NCBI RefSeq assembly: GCF_014356525.2
Contig: NC_052518.1
Location: 4,134,162 to 4,198,161 of the forward strand
Direction of reading: 5' to 3'
DNA length: 64,000 bases
Source: Nilaparvata lugens
Lineage: Eukaryota > Arthropoda > Insecta > Hemiptera > Delphacidae
In this document: one piece after another, positions 55,250 through 64,000 of the stretch
Layout: every line of letters starts with the position of its first letter
Numbering within the stretch: position 1 is the stretch's first letter
Program-made: the position numbers and the translations under genes
The notes under the pieces: model-generated
What the model was told of the DNA's origin: nothing
Seen by the model: only the letters and a program-made list of their open reading frames with translations
Databases searched by the model: none

Positions 55250-56057
55250 GCTCCTTGGGACAGGCTGGTCGAGTGGTTGCAACTGATGTGAAGTTGCTGG
55301 GTTTTTCCTTGAATACCAGAATAAGCTGGACAAGTCATATTGTCAATGTTTGCTCCAAGCTGTCCAGTGCGCTCTATCTTCTGCGAAAGTTGAAATCGGA
55401 AATTGGTGCCGGATACCTGCTTACTGTCTACTATGGTGCAGCATATTTGGATCATTGTAGGCCTCTATTTGTTGGAGAGAAAATCATGACTTTGCATGGC
55501 ATGGTAGTTTTCAGGCTCTTGATGAGTGTAAAGAGAAAGATAGGCTTGTTCCACTGTAGGGATGAAATACATAGCTACAATACTAGGAACAAATCCAAAA
55601 TTGATGTACCCTACTCAAGATTAAGCAAGGTATTAAATAGTCCAAGTCTCATATCATTAAAGCTTTTCAATGCACTACCATATTCGGTTAGGGTTTTACA
55701 CGAATCAAAATTTAAATGTTGTTTAGAGTCTCTCCTTTTGAAAACCCCCTTATATTCTATTTCTGATTTTTATCAAGTAACAGTGGAAGATTTTGCCTAA
55801 TTATGAAAACCTTATTAATCTTTGAAGAACCTCAATTAGAAGATATTCTGTGATTTTAGAATATAAGAACATTATGTGATCTTACCGTACTCGATTATAT
55901 TGATATGTTTGTGTTGAAAATCAATTAGCCTATTCTCAACTTATGTCTAGTTTTAGTAATATTTTACATGTTTTGACTGTGTATTTATTTGACGTTTCCA
56001 ATTGCAATGTAAACAATGCTTGAAGGAATAAAAACATTCTTATTCTTATTCTTATTC
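55250..56057 (+). pseudogene. LINE reverse transcriptase C-terminal fragment with (ATTCTT)n tail
   Basis: Open from 55255 to 55800: VKLLGFSLNTRISWTSHIVN, then AYLDHCRPLFVGEK, SYNTRNKSKIDVPYSRLSKV and LLLKTPLYSISDFYQ. These are the thumb and C-terminal parts of a non-LTR reverse transcriptase. An internal deletion joins GAAYLDHCRPL. The 3' UTR ends in a run of ATTCTT at 56035-56057, a microsatellite-type tail. Confidence 0.8.
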
Positions 56058-56545
56058 TTATGCCATGTTTCTCAGCCATGTCTGTTATGGACCTCACCTG
56101 TGGGGTCACTCTGGACGACTTGGTGATGTGCTGCTTCTGCAGAAAAAGGCTGTGCGAGTGCTGACGGGCAGTGACTACATGGCTCATTGCAGACCACTCT
56201 TCAAGAGATTAAAAATGCTTACTGTTGTAAATCAGACATTGTTAAATGTGTGGTTCGCATCAGAGACAGTGCTAGGAGTGCTGATTCTCGTGGTGAGATA
56301 CATGACTATGGAACCCGTCAGACTCACCTCATCAACATGCCAAGATGCCGCTTGGCAAGGACTCAGAAGAGTTATCCTTTCATTGCCTTCAAGATGTTTA
56401 ATATGCTGCCAGAGTGGGTAAAGGATAGTGGAAGTGATAGACAGTTCCGAGCAGTTTTGAAATCACTCTTGGTGGAGCATCCATTCTATAGCCTCAGTGA
56501 ATTTCTTGATAGTGAGATGACATTTTTAAACTTTTTTTTGTGACA
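56058..56545 (+). pseudogene. Second LINE C-terminal fragment, in tandem
   Basis: Pieces in two frames: FLSHVCYGPHLWGHSGRLGD, VLLLQKKAVRVLTGSDYMAH, then HDYGTRQTHLINMPRCRLAR and LLVEHPFYSLSEFLDSEM. A frame change lies near 56220. It starts exactly at the ATTCTT tail of the preceding fragment. Confidence 0.8.
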
Positions 56546-56900
56546 TGTTTTATAAACCCTGACACAGTCTATCCAGCAGTGCTGGCCAATGACTTAGAAT
56601 AAAACTAGAACTAAACTAAACTAAAACTAATAATTTTTCTGTCTTCTTTATCCGTTTTGTTTGAATTTTTAATACTAAACTCTTTTTTCTAGAGAACAAC
56701 ATTCTTATAATACTTTTGAGGTAAATGAGGTTTGTTTTGGCGTTAAGCTGTAAACCTCTTGGAGTTTTAATACAACATAAACAAATTAGCTCATGAAATG
56801 AGCTTTTTAATTAGCTCATGAAATGTATTTTCAATAAATAACTGAACAGAACAATCAAAATGTGATAAAAATATCAAGTTGTGCACTGTGCACTGCGCAC
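56546..56900. other. Intron; no gene recognised
   Basis: AT-rich LINE 3' UTR-like sequence (AAACTAGAACTAAACTAAAC) with a small direct repeat TTAGCTCATGAAATG at 56787 and 56811. Confidence 0.4.
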
Positions 56901-56904
56901 CCAC

Positions 56905-57131
56905 CTGAGGAATGACAATGTCTGCCAAATGTTTTGCATTGATGTACAGCTCTTCAGCCTGATCAAACTGGAGAGTATGTTGGTTATGTTGCAAATCATA
57001 TTTGATGCAGTCGTAAATATCGGGAATCTTAGATATGTCGTAAGTCTTATTTTTAGTGCAGAAGTCTTTTTCTATTTTTCCCCATCTTCGTCCCATTAGT
57101 TCCCAAGTTTCACCGTGATACAGTACAGCAT
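56905..57131 (-). CDS. PPIP5K: PPIP5K exon, phosphatase domain ([16 protein letters not shown])
   Basis: Acceptor TTATTGTTGTAG and donor GTGGGT; phase 1 in and phase 0 out. Encodes [20 protein letters not shown], then [23 protein letters not shown] and [18 protein letters not shown]. The LYHxETxELMxRRWxKxEKDF and [20 protein letters not shown] blocks are diagnostic for PPIP5K. Confidence 0.97.
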
Positions 57132-57139
57132 CTACAACA

Positions 57140-57480
57140 ATAAAACAGCAATCAAAAAAATTTCACACAGGTGAGTTTTTACCTCACTGACAAAAATGTT
57201 AGTTATAATTGCATTGGATAAAGGATAATAATAATAATAACACTGAATAAAAATAGCAGATATTGTCCAACGATAGATTAACAAATCTGTGATTATCTTA
57301 GGTTTGACAATACCTGGTATTTTCATTGAAAATTGGAGGAATTAGAAAAGGAAAGCTTATATCTGTACACAGAAGAGTGCAACCAAATTCAGGTTTAGAT
57401 GAGATATAATTACTTTTTGTTTTCGGGTCATCAAATCAAATCAAATTTCATTTCATTTAAAGTAGTTGCATATAAAAGAC
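57140..57480. other. Intron; no gene recognised
   Basis: AT-rich, with a short (AAT)n run at 57226-57240. Confidence 0.4.
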
Positions 57481-58640
57481 AAGCTTCACAACATTGAATC
57501 GTCACAATCAATAATAAACACAGAAAGTACCATAGTGCAAGGAGGAGACGTCAAAGAAAAAACACTGCCTTCAGGAGCACCCCCTGGAAGAAATCGATTA
57601 ATTTCAGTTGATTTAAAGGAAATTTTTATTTTGTAATAATTGTATGATATGTAATTTTCTTCCCTCAAGACATCCACACATTCATCCATTGTGTATGGCG
57701 CTCTTTTTAACAGAACTTTCCTTATCCTTCCAGTCATCTTTGAGAAGTTGGAAAAATCTTTAAAATTATGGAGGAGTCTATTTATAATTTTTATTGCGCA
57801 ATAGTGTTGGCCTTTCTCCAGAAGGGTTAGTCTATGTGCCGGGTAACCGAGGATTCATCCACCACTCCTCGTATTGTACGAATGATCAAGTAAAACGGAT
57901 GAGAATTCCAATTTTTACTAAAGTACGTGATGATCTCCAGAAAGTACATGGCTGGCAAAGTTAATATACTCTCTCTCACAAAATAAGGCCTACAGGATGC
58001 TCGGTCACTGAGGTTGAAGATTATTCTCAGAGCTCTTTTCTGCCTCCTGAAAATTACCCCAAGGTGTGTGTCATAGCCACCCCAGAATATCAAACTGTAA
58101 CGAATGACAGACATGAGATAGCCATGATAGATCGCAAGCAGGGAATTATACCCTACTGCTCCCCTCACACACCTCAGCGAGAACAGAATAGCAGATATCC
58201 TATGCAAGAGACGCTGCACCTGATCACCCCACCTCAAGTCATCCTGCAGCTCGACCCCGAGAAACCTCGTCACTTTTGACTGATCGTATCCTGATAGGTC
58301 TACGTTAGGTATATTGTTGTTTAAAGTTCGACGGGATGCTGTAAATTGAAGAATTTTTGTTTTGTTGGTATTTATTTTAAGGTGATTCTCATTGAGCCAG
58401 TGATTTAAGTCTGAAATTGCCGTTTGAGTCTTGATTTGAATATCCCCTTTTGAGCCCTCAACTAGAATTGTTGTATCATCGGCGAATAGAATGACCTTGG
58501 AATATAGTTCTTTTGGAAGATCATTCACATAAATGTTAAAAAGTATTGGACCCAGTATTGTTCCCTGGGGAATTCCATTGGGTTGGAACAACCAGTCCGA
58601 ATCAATAATAACCCCTTTATTGTTAATAACAAACATCTTT
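57480..58640 (-). pseudogene. 5'-truncated LINE, reverse transcriptase C-terminal half
   Basis: Minus-strand frame 58636-57827 holds [20 protein letters not shown] and VILFADDTTILVEG, the catalytic FADD block of non-LTR reverse transcriptases, followed by LNENHLKINTNKTKILQFTA and thumb sequence. A stop at 57829-57827 (SSVTRHID) is followed by more LINE-like codons in other frames to about 57490. It sits 60 bp downstream, in gene orientation, of PPIP5K exon 58701-58909. Confidence 0.88.
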
Positions 58641-58700
58641 TTTTGTGTGTACTAAGTACGTACTTTAATTTTGCTAGCTTAGATTGAATATAATAATTAC

Positions 58701-58909
58701 CTTTTGTTTTTGGATCATCTTTTTTTGTGCGTACTATGTTCATTAACTTTTGAATGAGATCTTGTACTCGTTCACAGCACTTGACTGGATTCTTAACAAA
58801 ATCCATAGCCATGGATATACTGATTGCATTACAAGGGTTGATCGAGCTTCTATCTTCAGCTGTGAAATCTCGGTTCTGCTGCATCAAATTATGAAGCTGT
58901 GCTTTTGCC
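58701..58909 (-). CDS. PPIP5K: PPIP5K exon, phosphatase domain (NRDFTAED)
   Basis: Acceptor TTTTCAATTGCAG and donor GTAATTA; phase 2 in (AT+G giving Met) and phase 1 out. Encodes [19 protein letters not shown], then [20 protein letters not shown] and [20 protein letters not shown]. It corresponds to the ARLHEILQxDRDFTxED and IKNPVKxCxxVxxLIQ segments of animal PPIP5K. Confidence 0.95.
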
Positions 58910-58989
58910 CTGCAATTGAAAAAGTATCATTTATTAGAAACCGGAGTGATGAAAATTTGGAAATAAATTAACATGTGGCTCAATATAGT

Positions 58990-60000
58990 TTTTCATCTAT
59001 TAGGCTGGTCACTAACGGTGGAACATACATGCACATGTTTCATCGACTTGAAAACTCAATAGAGAACATTCATCATTACAGACTTATTCATCTATCAGAT
59101 TCCTTAATCAGTTATTCCTTAATATGGTTACAAGCTAACAAGCTATTTCTCGTTCTATCAAATATAGATAGATCTTCCTAAAAACACTTCACTACTTTCA
59201 ACAAATTAATAAAACTATATAAAAATCTTAAAGTACCCTTTATTCTTTAAAAACTTTAAAATAGTTCAACAACTAGTTTCGACCCTAACTTAGGTAATTT
59301 TCCTAATATTTGTTTTGGAAAATGACCTAAGTTAGGGTCAAAACTAGTTCTTGAACTATTTTAAAGTTTTTAAAGAATAAAGGGTACTTCAAGAATTTAA
59401 ATTGTTTTATTAGATCTTCCTATATTAATTCCGGAAATAATGAGGAAGAAATTACATTTTTAGGTCTATATCTTTGAAAAAACACTTGGTTGGTCTGTTC
59501 ACATTAAAAAAAATATGTATAAAATTAAGCTCAGGAATTTTCGCGCTGGGACGACTAGCAAAAATGTCCAACTTAGAAACGTTAAAAGTAGTGTACTTTG
59601 CAACGATCCATTCCCACATTTCATATGGAATTGAAATATATGGAGGAACAGGCATCTCAAACTTAAATTATATACTCCTATTACAAAAAAAAGCAATAAG
59701 AATAATTCTAAATCTTAATAGAGAGCATTCATGCAAGCCATTTTTTAGTAAGTTAAAGTTCATGACGGTGTACAGCCTGTACATTTATAGGACAATATTA
59801 TATATAAAAACTAAAGAATCTAAATTCCCACGGCAAGTAGATGTACATAATTACAACACAGGAAATAAAAATAATTTTACAATAAAGAAACACAATAAGG
59901 AAAAATATAAACAAATTCCAACGTACACGGGAATAAAATTTATTGGTTGTCTCCCAGGTTGCATAAGACATGAACCTGATGGAAAAAAATAAAAAAAAAA
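58990..60000 (+). pseudogene. LINE reverse transcriptase fragment, split by a hairpin insertion
   Basis: Before the insertion: SYSLIWLQANKLFLVLSNID. After it: SGNNEEEITFLGLYL, then IHSHISYGIEIYGGT, LLLQKKAIRIILNLNREHSC and NYNTGNKNNF. The frame is continuous if the 59181-59410 insert and one copy of its flanking 12-bp repeat are left out. The 3' end runs into A-rich repeats. Other stops and shifts are present. Confidence 0.75.
59181..59410. mobile_element. Palindromic Penelope-like insertion with 12-bp target duplication
   Basis: TAGATCTTCCTA occurs at 59169-59180 and at 59411-59422. Between them is an inverted repeat: left TACCCTTTATTCTTTAAAAA and CAACAACTAGTTTCGACCCT; right AGGGTCAAAACTAGTTCTTG and TTTTTAAAGAATAAAGGGTA, around a short centre. 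The GGGTCGAAACTAGTT part resembles the tail motifs at 9.2 and 36.7 kb. Confidence 0.75.
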
Positions 60001-60180
60001 TCTAAATTTTTATTTAAAAAAAAAAAAATCAAAATTTTTATTAAAAAAAATCAAAATTTTTATTAAAAAAAATCAAAATTTTTACTCACAATACAAACAA
60101 TTGAGGGTCCTGCCAAACCCGAAGGTTTTTCGGCGGGTGCTCAGTTACAAAAAAATACGAGTTACAAAGATTAATAAACT
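59995..60180. repeat. A/T-rich tandem units and retroelement tail
   Basis: AAAAAAATCAAAATTTTTAT repeats three to four times at 59995-60085, followed by CCTGCCAAACCCGAAGG, CGGCGGGTGCTCAG. This looks like a SINE- or LINE-tail sequence. Confidence 0.55.
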
Positions 60181-60184
60181 TAGA

Positions 60185-60775
60185 CAAAATAAATATTACA
60201 CTTTAAAGATTTTAAAAGCATAAGATGAATGAAAACAAATACAAATTGCAAAAAGAAAATAAGAAATATACATCAGATTTTGATAGAGAATTAATAAAAA
60301 AAAGGTAGAATAACGAAAATTTATTACATCAAAGTTCAAGGAATTGTTGAGAGCATATTTGATAGATTTAGCATGCTACAGTATAAACGAGTTTACTGTA
60401 AAAAATGAATTTCAAACTGTCACTTTTTCTCTTTAGCTTTAAGTTTTTGACTTTTTCATGTATGTTTTGAAAAAAAGATTGATTGATTGAATGATTCCTA
60501 GATCCATGAGCATAATATATAGATGCATAAGATCATGTCAAAAGATTAGAACACCTACACATAATAGAGTCCAAGTCAATAAGTTATTATGCCTGTATGG
60601 TTTTAGTGTTTGTAAAGCATTGCAGGTCTATGCTGGATTCAGGCAGCTGAAAAACCCTTAAACATCATAAAAAGGATTCAAGCAGAGCCACTTATGTAGA
60701 GTTTTTTTAAATTCTCTGGTTAAATTCAATGTTCTTAAATTCGAGGAGCAGTTTATTAAATACATGTCTAACCAT
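60185..60775. other. Intron; no gene recognised
   Basis: AT-rich; no exon or repeat boundary recognised. Confidence 0.4.
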
Positions 60776-60776
60776 G

Positions 60777-60817
<41 letters not shown>

Positions 60818-60839
60818 TAATAATAATAATAATATAATA

Positions 60840-60877
<38 letters not shown>

Positions 60878-60987
60878 TAATAATAATAATAATAATAATA
60901 ATATAATAATAATAATATAATAATAATAATAATATAATAATAATAATAAATAATAATAATATAATAATAATAATAATAATAATAATA
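60776..60987. repeat. (TAA)n microsatellite, about 210 bp
   Basis: Mostly AAT/TAA triplets with occasional single-base slips. It produces false poly-Ile/Tyr/Leu ORFs. Confidence 0.97.
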
Positions 60988-61135
60988 TCGAGTGACCTGG
61001 CTGGCTCAGGTCTGGTGTCAGAGTTTTCAGGTCGCAACTGATCAATTTCAGGGCCTCTGACATGACCTAACGACTGCTTTTTAGGCAGCCGGGACCGACG
61101 GCTTAACGTGTCCATCCATGATAAGATGACTGGAC
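60988..61135 (-). repeat. SINE-like/LINE-tail sequence next to (TAA)n
   Basis: GGTCTGGTGTCAGAGTTTTC, CAGGGCCTCTGACATGACC and GGGACCGACGGCTTAACGTG. The first block is shared with 10238-10310. With the TAA run as a tail, the element would be oriented on the minus strand. Confidence 0.55.
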
Positions 61136-61241
61136 CTTATCCAGACGGACAAAAGGAATGTTGATGTCATTCCTATGTCGAGTATTGATTCTATAATAGA
61201 AAATAAGCAGGTAAGAGAATCGAAATGTTTGGAACACTCAC

Positions 61242-61476
61242 ATATTTTGATGTTTACTAGCGTCGCAGTCATTGTCAAGTAGACCATTAGTGTTGGCACT
61301 CTTGACCATTTGAACGAGGATTGGCGTGAGTTCCCCCTCGAGAGCAAGCAGGCCTTTGGCGAATGCAGCTGCCGTCATTTGGACTCTTCCTTCGTCCGAG
61401 GCATAGATCTTCAAATCGTGTCGAAATGTCGAATGCAAACGTAGCAGTCCAAGGCCTTGCTTTCCCGCGTATTCAC
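61242..61476 (-). CDS. PPIP5K: PPIP5K exon, phosphatase domain ([15 protein letters not shown])
   Basis: Acceptor TGAAACAAATAG and donor GTGAGTG; exits in phase 2. Encodes [20 protein letters not shown], then [40 protein letters not shown] and NTNGLLD. This is the core of the histidine-acid-phosphatase-like domain of PPIP5K. The full enzyme makes 1,5-InsP8 and 1-InsP7 from inositol (pyro)phosphates through its N-terminal ATP-grasp kinase, while the phosphatase domain removes the 1-position pyrophosphate. Exons for the kinase and the RHGDR motif must lie beyond 64 kb. Confidence 0.97.
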
Positions 61477-61479
61477 CTA

Positions 61480-61715
61480 TTTGTTTCAATAAGAAAAAGC
61501 AAAGACAAAAGACGATTAGACATATTGACAAGATAGTTTCAAGCACTTCGAATTAAAGCTTACAGTATAATTTTAGAAAAGAAGACCAGAGTTTGGTGTT
61601 GTAAGACTCGTTATGCAGATACTCGGTTTAAACGGAGAAATGTCAGCTGTTCGTTCAAACCCCGTATGAAACACATTATGATAAATGCAACATATCTACA
61701 AATAATTGTGGTTTA
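61480..61715. other. Intron; no gene recognised
   Basis: No convincing exon between the 61476 acceptor and the next MITE. Confidence 0.4.
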
Positions 61716-61718
61716 GCG

Positions 61719-62200
61719 TTACTCTTCCGGAAGTCACGCCCTACTCAATCACACGAGCAGTAGCATGTTGTAATTTTTACAACATACTATTTTCTATGTT
61801 TGATGTACTCTGTCTACTGTCAAAACATATTAATTATTTGTATAATTAATATTTTCATCTCATTGGATTATTTTATGCCCATGAACATTATGCATGGTTA
61901 CCTTTTCGTAGCCCAATAAGTTACACCAAGCAACGCCAACAATTCTGTGTTATTTGTTCGTTGGCAGTCTCTTTCCCTATCATATGCACTATCTATCATA
62001 CTTATGCACTGTGGCGACTAAATGGCACCTAAAGACTGAACCATTGCTCGGTTGATACTGCAACTCAGTGGAGTGATGGGGAGAAAGTTTTGGAATGCAT
62101 AGGTGACTCATTCACTGACACCACCCCATTCAATAGTTTTGTGCAGCAAAAAACTGACACTGTTGTACTTTTTACAACAGCGCGTCTGCCGGAAGGTTAA
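61719..62200. mobile_element. piggyBac-like MITE
   Basis: Left TTAC then TCTTCCGGAAGTCACGCC; right GCGCGTCTGCCGGAAGG then TTAA at 62197-62200. ATGTTGTAATTTTTACAACA on the left and TGTTGTACTTTTTACAACAG on the right continue the inverted ends. A partial inverted relative is at 1-173. Confidence 0.7.
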
Positions 62201-62301
62201 ACGTAGTGTTAGCATATGGCCCTAAATCAATTCTTTTCCACCACTATCGATTTGAACTTTGAATTAAAAACACTTTCGAATAGGAAACACTTGGAGCCAG
62301 A

Positions 62302-62416
62302 CCATATTAATCGGTTTTTCAGGCGTTTTTAGAGTCGGCAGGGGAGTAATCTCTCCGATTGGCGCCTGGAAAAACGGCTAGTCCATTGTTGCCGCCTGGA
62401 AAAACGCTTAATATGG
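62302..62416. mobile_element. Small TIR element
   Basis: CCATATTAATCGGTTTTTCA on the left and GGAAAAACGCTTAATATGG on the right are inverted; CGCCTGGAAAAACG occurs twice inside. Confidence 0.6.
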
Positions 62417-62511
62417 ACTAGCCCTTACGTTTAGACCTGTTATTGGTCATCTTTAAACTCAAATATTTCTGAAGTATATTCTGAAATATTTTCATTTGTT
62501 TCAGTTTAGAA

Positions 62512-63055
62512 ATGCCCCCTCTCTTGACTGTGGAAGAAAGAGCCAAAATAGCAGCTCGTTATGAGGTCTGGGGATCTGTGGTGCGAGTACAAAGGTGGTG
62601 GAGGGCTGAGCGAGGGATCCATGTAACAATGGATGCAAAAACTGTTAAAAATTGCTATTCCAAATTACTAACAACAGGGAGTGTCGCAGATGCAAGACGA
62701 TCAGGAAAACCATCAACGTCAAGGACAGCAGAGAATGTTGACAGAGTTCGTGAAATGTTCATGAGGAGCCCTAAGAAATCGCTGCATCAAGGATCTCGTG
62801 AAAGTGGTCTTTCACGTTACTCTGTTGCAACGATCTTAAGAAAGATCTCAGTTTTAAACCATGGAAGCCACGAGATTCTTGATGCAGTGATTTCTTATGG
62901 CTCATCATGAACATTTCACGAACTCTGTCAACATTCTCTGCTGTCCTTGACGTTGATGGTTTTCCTGATCGTCTTGCATCTGCGACACTCCCTATTGTTA
63001 GTAATTTGGAATAGCAATTTTCAACAGTTTTTGCATCCAGTGTTGCATGTATCCT
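62512..63055 (+). pseudogene. Mariner-like transposase N-terminus with an inverted duplication
   Basis: ATG at 62512 (MPPLLTVEERAKIAARYEVW) followed by TVKNCYSKLLTTGSVADARR, SGKPSTSRTAENVDRVREMF and RESGLSRYSVATILRK. This is a helix-turn-helix N-terminus known from mariner-type transposases in insects. The catalytic part is missing. Instead, 62870-63055 is the reverse complement of about 62615-62800, producing a hairpin with a loop of about 70 bp. Confidence 0.8.
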
Positions 63056-63059
63056 TAGT

Positions 63060-64000
63060 TGAAATTTATTATTTATTTCACAACTCTCATAGATTTCATT
63101 TCAATTGTGAGATAAATGAAGCTAAGTTTCTTCTATATTAAGTTTCTGGTTTCTAAATACTGGGTTCCCAATATCAATGAATGTATTGTGGAAGAGAATA
63201 TACAGTCATTGATGATAAATCATTTTCTATTAAGATGGATATAACATGTTAGGCCGTTTTTGTTTTGTCTGGTGTTGTTTATTGAATTACTAGTGACCTT
63301 TGTACGATAAATATCTAGGAATTAAAAATGTTCATATTATATTTTCACAAGGAGTATTACAATTGGAATTTGTTGAGAATTTCAAGTTTCATTTTATTCC
63401 CTGTACTGATTATTCAATCTATGCTTGCCTGCAAGCTCTAATATGTGCTCTATGCTTTACCATGAATTTCTAGTACACTATGAGAGACTATCTATTTTTT
63501 AAATTTCATTTTTGTATAGGTTTCAGTCAATATTTTTAACATGTTAGATACGATTTGATATCAATATGATTTGATTGGAAATTACTACAGACTGTCTTGA
63601 ACAGGGCTTTCTGCCTCATGAGATAAATGGACAAAAGAAACATGCGATTGGTTATTGAAAAAAAAAACATTTTGAATAACAAAGATTGAAGAGGTAATTT
63701 TCAGGATTTATTTTGTAAGATAACTCAAACTCAATGTCTACCCCCAATTAATAGATTGGTAAAAATGAGAATATTAGTATTAAGATGTATGTTAGTGATT
63801 TTTTATAGTTTAATTTGAACATAAAAGTGCTTTAAATCGAAAAAATCTCAATATTTCATTATTCAGTTTTGATAGAGTGCAACATTTTTAAGGATTTGTG
63901 AACATTTTAGAACCAGTCCAATTACAAACAATAGAATTAAGAGAGAATTGAAAAATATAAGATAATATTTATATTTATATGTACAGCATTTTTTAAAATA
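63060..64000. other. No gene recognised; probable PPIP5K intron
   Basis: AT-rich sequence with no convincing exon on either strand. The next PPIP5K exon upstream (preceding GEYAG) was not found before the window ends. Confidence 0.4.

Noticed and set aside
58637..58738. Direct repeat GTACxCACAAAAAAAGAT near the exon end as a LINE target duplication
   Set aside because: Both copies are on the same side of the LINE, so they cannot be its flanking duplication; possibly chance or a small local duplication.
60707..61115. ORFs rich in Ile, Leu and Tyr
   Set aside because: They follow the (TAA)n microsatellite; composition explains them fully.

Overview
This window looks like AT-rich nuclear DNA of a hemipteran insect. 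It has spliced genes with long introns, and those introns are full of TA-, TTA- and TTAA-target inverted-repeat elements, non-LTR retrotransposon pieces and foldback repeats. Several repeats, such as the TTAAGGTGCGTACAGA element, the TATAGTGAGGTCCACGTT element and the large foldback near 41 kb, resemble repeats I associate with planthoppers, Nilaparvata lugens in particular. That species guess is from memory and was not checked.

Two host genes are supported. At the left edge, on the plus strand, lie the last two visible exons of a C2H2 zinc-finger protein (660-814 and 2196-2859). They are joined by a phase-2 intron that cuts through a finger, and the protein ends in a long acidic, serine-rich tail. 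The rest of the window is occupied on the minus strand by the 3' part of one large gene. I identify it as PPIP5K, the diphosphoinositol pentakisphosphate kinase (VIP1 family). Fifteen exons from 61476 down to 7351 splice in a consistent phase into 1286 codons plus a stop, if one copy of a duplicated exon is used. They cover the C-terminal half of the histidine-acid-phosphatase-like domain, a serine-rich linker, the conserved block [17 protein letters not shown], and an unfamiliar C-terminal extension with three RRMS motifs. The kinase half must lie to the right, beyond 64 kb.

Layout: 0.2-3 kb zinc-finger gene; 3.3-5.3 kb satellite with a unit of about 170 bp; 6.4-7.35 kb inverted repeat at the PPIP5K 3' end; 7.35-61.5 kb PPIP5K exons and introns; 61.7-63.1 kb more transposon remnants; 63.1-64 kb no recognised feature. 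Between 13.1 and 22 kb a segment of about 1.65 kb that carries a PPIP5K exon is present twice. The copies are separated by a Tc1/mariner-like transposon with inverted repeats of about 545 bp, and that transposon is itself split by a hAT element with an 8-bp target duplication. A Jockey-type LINE (51.8-54.85 kb), further LINE fragments (1.6, 39.5, 54.9, 55.3, 56.1, 57.5-58.6, 59-60 kb) and a gypsy-like remnant (46.0-47.4 kb) also lie in the introns.

The items most worth a second look are: the duplicated PPIP5K exon, whose phases forbid including both copies; its twin splice donors; a third relic of the same exon on the other strand; hammerhead-ribozyme-like motifs in Penelope-like repeat tails; a hairpin insertion in a LINE flanked by a 12-bp duplication; a natural empty site for a Harbinger-type element; and several long near-perfect palindromes.
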